Below are positions 41,463-53,170 of a DNA stretch of 64,000 bases, one piece after another. The translations under genes were made by a program, and so were the position numbers. This stretch comes from Sympetrum striolatum. Lineage: Eukaryota; Arthropoda; Insecta; Odonata; Libellulidae. The DNA is taken from contig OX388350.1 in assembly GCA_947579665.1 (NCBI GenBank), positions 89,795,152 to 89,859,151 on the forward strand, in the 5' to 3' direction. Each line of letters opens with the position of its first letter. Positions within the stretch are counted from its first letter, which is position 1. The notes under the pieces were generated by a model that saw nothing but the letters and a program-made list of their open reading frames with translations, was not told where the DNA came from and did not search any database.

Positions 41463-44400
41463 ATCTTTCAAAGTGATATTTGTGATGGAAATTGAAAAGC
41501 TCTCTCAAAGATCTTCTAAATGAATCCATTTAAGACGAGAATTTCCCGAAATTTTATCAAGAAAAATAGAAAAAATTCAACATTTTACTGGAAAATGACT
41601 ATTTTTCGACGATATTTCCGTTATTTATGTATCAAAGTGATATTTGTGATGGAAATTGGAGGGCTCCCTTATAGATCTTCTAAACGATTCCATTTAAGAC
41701 GAGAATTTCCCGAAATGTTATCAAGAAAAATCGAAATATAACGAAACTTTACTGAAATATCACTATTTTTGACGATATTTCCGTTATTTATCTTTCAAAG
41801 TGATATTTTTGATGGAAATTGAAAAGCTCCTTCATAGATCTTCTAAAAGAATCCATTTAAGAAGAGAATTTCCCGAAATTTTATCAAGAAAAAGCGAAAA
41901 CATTCGAAAATTTACTGAAAAATGTCTATTTTTCGCCGATATTTACGTTATTTATCTTTCAAAATAATATTTGTGATTAGAATTAAAAAGCTCCCTAATA
42001 GTTCTTCTAAAGAATCTATTTAAGACGAGAATTTCCCAAAATCCTTTAAGAAAATGCGAAAAAATTCGAAAATTACTGAAAAATGCCTATTTCCGGCGAT
42101 ATTTCCGTTATTTATCTTTCAAAAAAATATTTGTGATGGAAATTGGAAAGTTCCCACATATTACTTCTAAAATATTCCATTTAAGAAGAGAATTTCCCGA
42201 AATTCTTCAAGAAAATGCGAAAAAATTTGAAAATTTACTGAAAAATGCTTATTTTCCGCCGATGTTTCCGTTATTTATCTTTCAAAGTGATATTTGTGAT
42301 TGAAATTGGAAAGGTCTCTCATAGATATTCTAAATGAATCTATTTAAGACGAGAATTTCCCGAAATTTCATCAAGGAAAATCGAAAATATTAGAAAATTT
42401 ACTGAAAAATGACTATTATTCGACGATATTTCCGTTATTTATCATTCAAAATGATATTTGTGATGGAAACTGAAAAGCTCCTTCATAGATCCTCTAAAAG
42501 AATCCATTTAAGACGAGAATTTCCCGAAATTTTATCAAGAAAATAAAAATAAATTCGAAAATTTACTGAAAAATGCCTATTTTCCGCCGATATTTTCGTT
42601 ATTTATCTTTCAAAAAAATATTTGTGATGGAAATTGGAAAGTTACCACATATTACTTCTAAAATATTCCATTTAAGAAGAGAATTTCCCGAAATTCTTCA
42701 AGAAAATGCGAAAAAATTTGAAAATTTACTGAAAAATGCTTATTTTCCGCCGATGTTTCCGTTATTTATCTTTCACAGTGATATTTGTGATTGAAATTGA
42801 AAAGCTCCCTCATAGATCTTCTAAAAGAATCCATTTAAGCCGAGATTTTCCCGAACTTTTTCAAGAAAATGCGAAAAAACTCGAAAATTTACTGAAAAAT
42901 GCCTATTTTTCGCCGATATTTCCGTTATATGTCTTTCAATATAATATTTGTGATTAGAATTGTAAAGCTCCCTCATAGATCTTCTAAAAGAATCCATTTA
43001 AGACGAGAATTTCCCGAAATTGTATCAAGAAAAATCGAAAAAATTCGAATTTTATTGAAAAATGACAATTTTTTACAATATTTCCGTTATTTAAATTTCA
43101 TTATGATATTTGTGTTGGAAATTGAAAAGCTCCCTCATAGTTCTTCTAAAAGAATCCATTTAAGACGAGAATTTCCCGAAATTTCATCAAGAAAAATCGA
43201 AAATATTTGAAAATTTACTGAAAAATGACTATTTTTCGCCGATATTTCCGTTATTTATCTTTCAAAGTGATATTTGTGATGGAAATTGGAAAGCTCCCTC
43301 ATATTCCTTCTAAAAGAATTTATTTAAGACGATAATTTCCCTAAATTCTTCAAGAAAATGCGAAAAAATTCGAAAATTTACTGAAAAATGCCTATTTTCC
43401 GCAGATATTTCCGTTATTTATCTTTCAAAAAAATATTTTTGATGGAAATTGGAAAGCTCCCTCATATTCCTTCTAAAAGATTTTATTTGAGACGAAAATT
43501 TCCCGAAATTTTTCAAGAAAATGCGATAACATTCGAAAATTTACTGAAAAATGCCTATTATTCGCCGATATTTCCGTTATTTATCTTTCAAAATAATATT
43601 TGTGATTAGAATTGAAAAGCTCCCTCATAGATCTTCTAAAAGAATCCATTTAAGACGAGAATTTCCCGAACTTTTATCAAGAAAAATCGAAAAAATTCGA
43701 AATTTTACTGAAAAAATACTATTTTTCGACGATATTTCCGTTATTTATCTTTCAAGGTGATATTTGTGATTGAAATTGGAAAGCTCTCTCATAGATCTTC
43801 TAAATGAATCTATTTAAGACGAGAATTTCCCGAAATTTCATCAAGAAAAATCGAAAAAATTCGAAAATTTACTGAAAAATGACTATTATTTGACGATATT
43901 TCCGTTATTTATCTTTCAAAATGATATTTGTGATGGAAATTGAAAAGTTCCTTCATAGATCCTCTAAAAGAATCCATTTAAGACGAGAATTTCCCGAAAT
44001 TTTATCAAGAAAATGAAAATAAATTCGAAAATTTACTGAAAAATGCCTATTTTCCGCCGATATTTTCGTTATTTATCTTTCAAAGTGATATTTGTGATGG
44101 AAATTGGAAAGCTCCCTCATAGATCTTTTAAAAGAATCCATATAAGACGAGAATTTCCCGAAATTTCATCAAGGAAAATCGAAAATATTTGAAAATTTAC
44201 TGAAAAATTACTATTTTTCGACGATATTTCCGTTATTTATGTATCAAAGATATATTTGTGATGGAAATTGGAAAGCTCCCTTATAGATCTTCTAAAAGAT
44301 TCCATTTAAGACGAGAATTTCCCGAAATTTTATCAAGAAAAATCGATACAATTCGAAATTTTACTGAAAAATGACTATTTTTCAACGATATTTCCGTTAT

Positions 44401-44566
44401 TTATCTTTCAAAGTTATATTTGTGATTGAAAATGAAAAGCTCCCTCATAGATCTTTCAAAAGAATCCCTATAAGGCAAGAATTTCCCGAAATTTTATCAA
44501 GAAAAATCGAAAAAATTCGAAATTTTATTGAAAAGTGTCTATTTTCCGCCGATATTTCCGTTTTTT
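41463..44566 (+). repeat. 19-monomer unit, tandem copy 1 (3,104 bp)
   Basis: Every landmark recurs exactly 3,104 bp downstream (41,520 to 44,624; 42,573 to 45,677; 43,388 to 46,492; 44,371 to 47,475), so there is no net insertion or deletion along the unit. The junction lies in a 25-bp word shared at 41,463, 44,567 and 47,671. 3,104 is 19 x 163.4. Confidence 0.93.
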
Positions 44567-47500
44567 ATCTTTCAAAGTGATATTTGTGATGGAAATTGAA
44601 AAGCTCTCTCAAAGATCTTCTAAATGAATCCATTTAAGACGAGAATTTCCCGAAATTTTATCAAGAAAAATAGAAAAAATTCAACATTTTACTGGAAAAT
44701 GACTATTTTTCGACGATATTTCCGTTATTTATGTATCAAAGTGATATTTGTGATGGAAATTGGAGGGCTCCCTTATAGATCTTCTAAACGATTCCATTTA
44801 AGACGAGAATTTCCCGAAATGTTATCAAGAAAAATCGAAATATAACGAAACTTTACTGAAATATCACTATTTTTGACGATATTTCCGTTATTTATCTTTC
44901 AAAGTGATATTTTTGATGGAAATTGAAAAGCTCCTTCATAGATCTTCTAAAAGAATCCATTTAAGAAGAGAATTTCCCGAAATTTTATCAAGAAAAAGCG
45001 AAAACATTCGAAAATTTACTGAAAAATGTCTATTTTTCGCCGATATTTACGTTATTTATCTTTCAAAATAATATTTGTGATTAGAATTAAAAAGCTCCCT
45101 AATAGTTCTTCTAAAGAATCTATTTAAGACGAGAATTTCCCAAAATCCTTTAAGAAAATGCGAAAAAATTCGAAAATTACTGAAAAATGCCTATTTCCGG
45201 CGATATTTCCGTTATTTATCTTTCAAAAAAATATTTGTGATGGAAATTGGAAAGTTCCCACATATTACTTCTAAAATATTCCATTTAAGAAGAGAATTTC
45301 CCGAAATTCTTCAAGAAAATGCGAAAAAATTTGAAAATTTACTGAAAAATGCTTATTTTCCGCCGATGTTTCCGTTATTTATCTTTCAAAGTGATATTTG
45401 TGATTGAAATTGGAAAGGTCTCTCATAGATATTCTAAATGAATCTATTTAAGACGAGAATTTCCCGAAATTTCATCAAGGAAAATCGAAAATATTAGAAA
45501 ATTTACTGAAAAATGACTATTATTCGACGATATTTCCGTTATTTATCATTCAAAATGATATTTGTGATGGAAACTGAAAAGCTCCTTCATAGATCCTCTA
45601 AAAGAATCCATTTAAGACGAGAATTTCCCGAAATTTTATCAAGAAAATAAAAATAAATTCGAAAATTTACTGAAAAATGCCTATTTTCCGCCGATATTTT
45701 CGTTATTTATCTTTCAAAAAAATATTTGTGATGGAAATTGGAAAGTTACCACATATTACTTCTAAAATATTCCATTTAAGAAGAGAATTTCCCGAAATTC
45801 TTCAAGAAAATGCGAAAAAATTTGAAAATTTACTGAAAAATGCTTATTTTCCGCCGATGTTTCCGTTATTTATCTTTCACAGTGATATTTGTGATTGAAA
45901 TTGAAAAGCTCCCTCATAGATCTTCTAAAAGAATCCATTTAAGCCGAGATTTTCCCGAACTTTTTCAAGAAAATGCGAAAAAACTCGAAAATTTACTGAA
46001 AAATGCCTATTTTTCGCCGATATTTCCGTTATATGTCTTTCAATATAATATTTGTGATTAGAATTGTAAAGCTCCCTCATAGATCTTCTAAAAGAATCCA
46101 TTTAAGACGAGAATTTCCCGAAATTGTATCAAGAAAAATCGAAAAAATTCGAATTTTATTGAAAAATGACAATTTTTTACAATATTTCCGTTATTTAAAT
46201 TTCATTATGATATTTGTGTTGGAAATTGAAAAGCTCCCTCATAGTTCTTCTAAAAGAATCCATTTAAGACGAGAATTTCCCGAAATTTCATCAAGAAAAA
46301 TCGAAAATATTTGAAAATTTACTGAAAAATGACTATTTTTCGCCGATATTTCCGTTATTTATCTTTCAAAGTGATATTTGTGATGGAAATTGGAAAGCTC
46401 CCTCATATTCCTTCTAAAAGAATTTATTTAAGACGATAATTTCCCTAAATTCTTCAAGAAAATGCGAAAAAATTCGAAAATTTACTGAAAAATGCCTATT
46501 TTCCGCAGATATTTCCGTTATTTATCTTTCAAAAAAATATTTTTGATGGAAATTGGAAAGCTCCCTCATATTCCTTCTAAAAGATTTTATTTGAGACGAA
46601 AATTTCCCGAAATTTTTCAAGAAAATGCGATAACATTCGAAAATTTACTGAAAAATGCCTATTATTCGCCGATATTTCCGTTATTTATCTTTCAAAATAA
46701 TATTTGTGATTAGAATTGAAAAGCTCCCTCATAGATCTTCTAAAAGAATCCATTTAAGACGAGAATTTCCCGAACTTTTATCAAGAAAAATCGAAAAAAT
46801 TCGAAATTTTACTGAAAAAATACTATTTTTCGACGATATTTCCGTTATTTATCTTTCAAGGTGATATTTGTCATTGAAATTGGAAAGCTCTCTCATAGAT
46901 CTTCTAAATGAATCTATTTAAGACGAGAATTTCCCGAAATTTCATCAAGAAAAATCGAAAAAATTCGAAAATTTACTGAAAAATGACTATTATTTGACGA
47001 TATTTCCGTTATTTATCTTTCAAAATGATATTTGTGATGGAAATTGAAAAGTTCCTTCATAGATCCTCTAAAAGAATCCATTTAAGACGAGAATTTCCCG
47101 AAATTTTATCAAGAAAATGAAAATAAATTCGAAAATTTACTGAAAAATGCCTATTTTCCGCCGATATTTTCGTTATTTATCTTTCAAAGTGATATTTGTG
47201 ATGGAAATTGGAAAGCTCCCTCATAGATCTTTTAAAAGAATCCATATAAGACGAGAATTTCCCGAAATTTCATCAAGGAAAATCGAAAATATTTGAAAAT
47301 TTACTGAAAAATTACTATTTTTCGACGATATTTCCGTTATTTATGTATCAAAGATATATTTGTGATGGAAATTGGAAAGCTCCCTTATAGATCTTCTAAA
47401 AGATTCCATTTAAGACGAGAATTTCCCGAAATTTTATCAAGAAAAATCGATACAATTCGAAATTTTACTGAAAAATGACTATTTTTCAACGATATTTCCG

Positions 47501-47670
47501 TTATTTATCTTTCAAAGTTATATTTGTGATTGAAAATGAAAAGCTCCCTCATAGATCTTTCAAAAGAATCCCTATAAGGCAAGAATTTCCCGAAATTTTA
47601 TCAAGAAAAATCGAAAAAATTCGAAATTTTATTGAAAAGTGTCTATTTTCCGCCGATATTTCCGTTTTTT
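44567..47670 (+). repeat. 19-monomer unit, tandem copy 2 (3,104 bp)
   Basis: This copy is nearly identical to tandem copy 1. One substitution I noted is g at 43,767 against c at 46,871. After 47,671 the sequence changes from the expected tandem continuation to the eight-monomer spacer. Confidence 0.93.
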
Positions 47671-48979
47671 ATCTTTCAAAGTGATATTTGTGATGATAAT
47701 TGGAAAGCTCTCTCTTCGATCGTCTTAAAGAATCCATTTAAGACGAGAATTTCCCGAAATTTTATCAAGAAAAAGCGAAAAAATTCGAAATTTTATTGAA
47801 AAGTGTCTATTTTCCGCCGATATTTCCGTTATTTATCTTACAAAGTGATATTTGTGATGATAATTGGAAAGCTCTCTTATCGATCTTTCAAAGAATCCCA
47901 ATAAGGCTAGAATTTCCCGAAATTTTATCAAGTTAAAGCAAAAAAATTCGAAAATTTACTGAAAATGCCTATTTTTCGCCGATATTTCCTTTATTTATCT
48001 TTCAAAATGATATTTGTGATGTAAATTGGAAAGCTCTCTCATAGATCTTCTAAAAGAATCCATTTAAGACGAGAATTTCCCGAAATTTTATCATGATAAA
48101 GCGAATAAATTCGAAAATTTACTGAAAAATGCCTATTTTTCGCCGATATTTCCGTTTTTTATCTTTCAAAGTGATATAAGTGATGGAAATTGAAAAGCTC
48201 CCTCATAGATCTTCTAAAAGAATCCATTTAAGACGAGAATTTCCCGAAATTTTATCAAGAAAATGTGAAAAAATTCAAAAATTTACTGAAAAATGCCTAT
48301 TTTTCGCCGATATTTCCGTTATTTAGTATTCAAAGTGATATTTGGGATCGAAATTGGAATGTTGCCTCATAGATCTTCTAAATGAATCCATTTAAGACGA
48401 GAATTTCCCGATATTTTATCAAGGAAAAGCGAAAAAATTCGAAAATTTACTGAAAATGCCTATTTTTCGCCGATATTTCCATTATTTATGTTTCAAAGTG
48501 ATATAAGTGATGGAAATTAGAAAGGTCTCTCATAGAGCTTCTAAAAGAATCCATTTAAGACGAGAATTTCCCGAAATTGTATCAAGAAAAATCGAAAAAA
48601 AAACGAAATTTTACATAAAAATGACAATTTTTCGACGATATTTCCGTTATTTATGTATCAAAGAGATATTTGTGATGGAAATTGAAAAGTCCCCTCATAG
48701 ATCTTTTAAAAGAATCCATATAAGACGAGAATTTCCCGAAATTTCATCAAGGAATATCGAAAATATTTAAACATTTACTGAAAAATGACTATTATTCGAC
48801 GATATTTCCGTTATTTATCTTTCAAAATGATATTTGTGATGAAAATTGAAAAGCTCCCTCATAGATCCTCTAAAAGAATCCATTTAAGACGAGAATTTCC
48901 CGAAATTATTCGAGAAAATATGAAAAAATTTGAAAATTTACTGAAAAATGCCTATTTTGCGCCGATATTTCCGTTGTTT
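47671..48979 (+). repeat. Eight-monomer spacer block, copy 2 (about 1,309 bp)
   Basis: This repeats 40,155-41,462 at an offset of 7,516 bp, becoming 7,517 bp after about 48,597 through one additional A in a run. It shows a few substitutions against copy 1, for example ttaagacg for ttaatacg near 47,738 and atgtttcaa for atctttcaa near 48,488. Confidence 0.87.
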
Positions 48980-50748
48980 ATCTTTCAAAGTGATATTTGT
49001 GATGGAAATTGAAAAGCTCTCTCAAAGATCTTCTAAATGAATCCATTTAAGACGAGAATTTCCCGAAATTTTATCAAGAAAAATAGAAAAAATTCAACAT
49101 TTTACTGGAAAATGACTATTTTTCGACGATATTTCCGTTATTTATGTATCAAAGTGATATTTGTGATGGAAATTGGAGGGCTCCCTTATAGATCTTCTAA
49201 ACGATTCCATTTAAGACGAGAATTTCCCGAAATGTTATCAAGAAAAATCGAAATATATCGAAACTTTACTAAAAAATTTCACTATTTTTGACGATATTTC
49301 CGTTATTTATCTTTCAAAGTGATATTTTTGATGGAAATTGAAAAGCTCCTTCATAGATCTTCTAAAAGAATCCATTTAAGAAGAGAATTTCCCGAAATTC
49401 TTCAAGAAAATGAAAAAAAATTTGAAAATTTACTGAAAAATGCTTATTTTCCGCCGATGTTTCCGTTATTTATCTTTCAAAGTGATATTTGTGATTGAAA
49501 TTGGAAAGGTCTCTCATAGATATTCTAAATGAATCTATTTAAGACGAGAATTTCCCGAAATTTCATCAAGGAAAATCGAAAATATTAGAAAATTTACTGA
49601 AAAATGACTATTATTCGACGATATTTCCGTTATTTATCTTTCAAAATGATATTTGTGATGGAAATTGAAAAGCTCCTTCATAGATCCTCTAAAAGAATCC
49701 ATTTAAGAAGAGAATTTCCCGAAATTTTATCAAGAAAAATCGAAAAAATTCGAAATTTTACTGAAAAATGACTATTTTTCGACGATATTTCCGTTATTTA
49801 TCTTTCAAAATGATATTTGTGATTGAAACTGAAACGCTCGCTCATAGATCTTTTAAAAGAATCCATATAAGACGAGAATTTCCCGAAATTTCATCAAGGA
49901 AAATCGAAAAAATTCGAAATTTTACTGAAAAATGACTATTTTTCGACGTTATTTCCGTTATTTATGTATCAAAGATATATTTGTGATGGAAATTGGAGGG
50001 CTCCCTTATAGATCTTCTAAAACATTCCATTTAAGACGAGAATTTCCCGAAATTTTATCAAGGAAAATCGAAAATATTTGAAAATTTACTGAAAAATGAC
50101 TATTATTCGACGATATTTCCGTTATTTATCTTTCAAAGATATATTTGTGATGGAAATTGGAGGGCTCCCTTATAGATCTTCTATAAGATTCCATTTATGA
50201 CGAGAATTTCCCGAAATTTTATCAAGAAAAATCGATACAATTCGAAATTTTACTGAAAAATGACTATTTTTCAACGATATTTCCGTTATTTATCTTTCAA
50301 AATGATATTTGTGATTGAAATTGAAAAGCTCCCTCATAGATCTTTTAAAAGAATCCATATAAGACGAGAATTTCCCGAAATTTCATCAAGGAAAATCGAA
50401 AATATTTGAAAATTTACTGAAAAATGACTATTATTCGACGATATTTCCGTTATTTATCTTTCAAAATGATATTTGTGATGGAAATTGAAAAGCTCCTTCA
50501 TAGATCCTCTAAAAGAATCCATTTAAGACGAGAATTTCCCGAAATTTTATCAAGAAAAATCGAAAAAATTCGAAAATTTACTGAAAATGCCTATTTTTCG
50601 CCGATATTTCCATTATTTATCTTTCAAAGTGATATTTGTGATGGAAATTGGAAAGCTCTCTCATAGAGTTTCTAAAAGAATCCATTCAAGACGAGAATTT
50701 CCCGAAATTTTATCATGATATAGCGAAAAAATTCGAAAATTTACTGAA
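48980..50748 (+). repeat. Start of another 19-monomer unit, then mixed monomers
   Basis: From 48,980 to about 49,400 the sequence follows the start of the 19-monomer unit (49,037 matches 44,624), then skips several monomers and resumes with the gtttccgttattta-type monomer at 49,440, which corresponds to 45,350 in the unit. The rest to 50,748 is a mixture of common monomers. No gene is seen. Confidence 0.8.
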
Positions 50749-53170
50749 AAATGCCTATTTTTCGCCGATATTTCCGTTATTTATCTTTCATTAGTGATAT
50801 TAGTGATGGAAATTGGAAAGCTCCCGCATAGATCTTCTAAATGAATCTATTTTAATCGAGATTTTCCCGAAATTTCATCTAGAATAAGCGAAAAAATTTC
50901 AAAATTTTCTGAGGAATGCCTATTTTTCGCGTATATTTCCGTTATTTGCCTTTTAAAGTGATATTTGTGCATGAAATTGGAAAGCTCCCTTATACAACTT
51001 CTAAAAGAATACATTTTAGACGTGATTTTCCCCAAATTTTATCAATAAAAAGCGAAAATATTTGAAAATATTCTGAGGAATGCATATTTTTGGCCGATAC
51101 TTCTGTTATTTGCGTTTTATAGAGATAATTTCTTTGGAAATTGGAAAGCTCTCTCAAAGATCTTCTAGAAAAATCTATTTTAGCCGAGATTTTCCCAAAA
51201 TTTCATCTAGAAAAAGCGAAAAAATTTCAAAATTTTCTTAGAAATGTCTATTTTTCGCTGATATTTCCGTTATTTGCCTTTTAAAGTGATATTTGTGCAT
51301 GAATTTGGAAAGCTCCCACATAGATCTTCTAAAAGAATTCATTTTAGAGGAGATTTTCCCGAAATTTTAAGAAGAAATAGCGATAAAATTTTAACATTTT
51401 CTCAAAAATACGTATTTTTTGCTGATATTTCCGTTATTTGCCTTTTAAAGAAATATTTTTGTTGGAAATTGGAAATCTCTCTCATAGATATTCTATAAGA
51501 ATCTATATTAGATGATATTTTCCCGAAATTTTATCTAGAAAAAGGGAAAATTCGAAACTTTTCTGAAAAATGCCTATTTTCCACTGATATTTCCCTTATT
51601 TGCCTTTTAAAGTGATTTTTGTGTTAGATTTTGGAAAGCGCTCTCATACATCATCGAAAAGAAACCATTTTAGACGGGATTTTCCCGAGATTTTATCAAG
51701 AAATGGCGAAAAAACTTGAAACTTATCAAAAAAATTCCTATTTTTCGCCGATATTTCCGTTGTTTGCCTTTTAAAGTGATATTTTTGTTGGAAATTGCAA
51801 ATCTCTCTCATAGATCTTCTAAAAGAATATATTTAAGATGAGATTTTCCCGAAATTTTATCTAGAAAAAGCCAAAAAATTTAAAATTTTCTTAAAAATGC
51901 TTCTTTTCGCTGATATTTCCGTCCTTTGCCTATTAAAGTGACATTTCTATTCAAATTGGAAAGCTCGCTCATAGATCTTCCAAAAGAGTCCATTTTAAAC
52001 TGGATTTTCCCTAACTTTAAACAAGAAAAAGCGAAAAAATTTGAAAATTTTCAGAAAAGTGCCGATTTTTCTTCGATATTTCTGTTATTTGCCTTTCAAA
52101 GTGATATTTTTTTGAAATTAGACAGCTCTCTCATAGATCTTCTAAACGAATCTATTTTGTAGAGATATTCCCGAACTTTTATCAGGAAAAGGCGAAAACG
52201 TTTCTGAAAAATGCCGAATTTTCGCCGATATTTCCGTTATTTGCCTTTCAAAATGATATTTCTGTTGAAAATTGGAAAGCTCTGATATTCAATCCAGCCG
52301 AATTACAACAACAAGGTCTTACGAATTTTAGACAAAATACAGCTGAATATTTTCGTAAAAATACCGAATTTCACCAAATTTCCGTAATTAGTCATTAAAG
52401 CGGAGTTTTTGTTAAAATATGGAAAGTTTTATCTTCGATCTTCATATGAAGACTGTTTTAGACTACGTTTTCACGATTTGTATGCAAAATACAGCCAAAA
52501 CACTGAGATTTTTCGAAAAATGCCTATTTGTCTCGTACTTTTCCGTTGTTTGCCTATCAATATGAAATGTTTTTTTGAAATATGGAATTTTCTCGCCTAG
52601 GTGTTTAAGATGTGCCTCATTTAGAGTGAGTTTTCCCGAATTTTAGTTAAATACAACCAAGAAACAGAAGATGCTCCAAAAAAATCCTAATTTTCACCGC
52701 ATTTTCTGCAATTATCCTATCATAGTGGAATTGATATTTGGAATATGGAACGATCTCTCTTAAATGTTCAAAAAGAGCCCAATTTATTCAAGTTTTTCTC
52801 CAATTTTGGCAAAATACAGCGAAAAAATTAGAATATTTTCTGAAGAATACCTAGTTTTCGCCTATATTTCCGTTATTTGCTTTCAAAGTGATATTTGTGC
52901 TCAAAATATTGAGAGCTCTCTCAAAGATCTTCTATACGAATTCAATTTTAACAAGGTTTTCCCGGAATTTTGGCAAAATACAGAGAAAAATTTGAAAATT
53001 TTCTGAAAAATGCCAATTTTCGCCGATATTTTCGTTATTTGCCTTTCAAAGTGACATTTGTTTTGAAAATTGGAAAGCTCTCTCATAGATCATCTAAACG
53101 AATCCAATTTAGACGAGATTTTCCCGAACTTTTATCAAGAAAAAGCGAAAAAATTTGAATATTTTCTGAG
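50749..53170 (+). repeat. Diverged-subfamily duplication, copy 1 (2,422 bp)
   Basis: This copy consists of monomers in which the word after the invariant box is gcctttt or gcctttc in place of atctttc. All landmarks recur 2,422 bp later (50,847 to 53,269; 51,274 to 53,696; 52,409 to 54,831; 52,764 to 55,186). 2,422 is not a whole number of 163.5-bp monomers because several internal monomers have altered length, for example around 52,256-52,400. I counted about five substitutions against copy 2 and no indel. Confidence 0.94.

Noticed and set aside
1..50700. Dozens of 60-124-residue open frames on the + strand
   Set aside because: They are the same satellite monomer read in two frames. They start at the same monomer position, change frame with monomer length, and have no domain or signal beyond the repeat.
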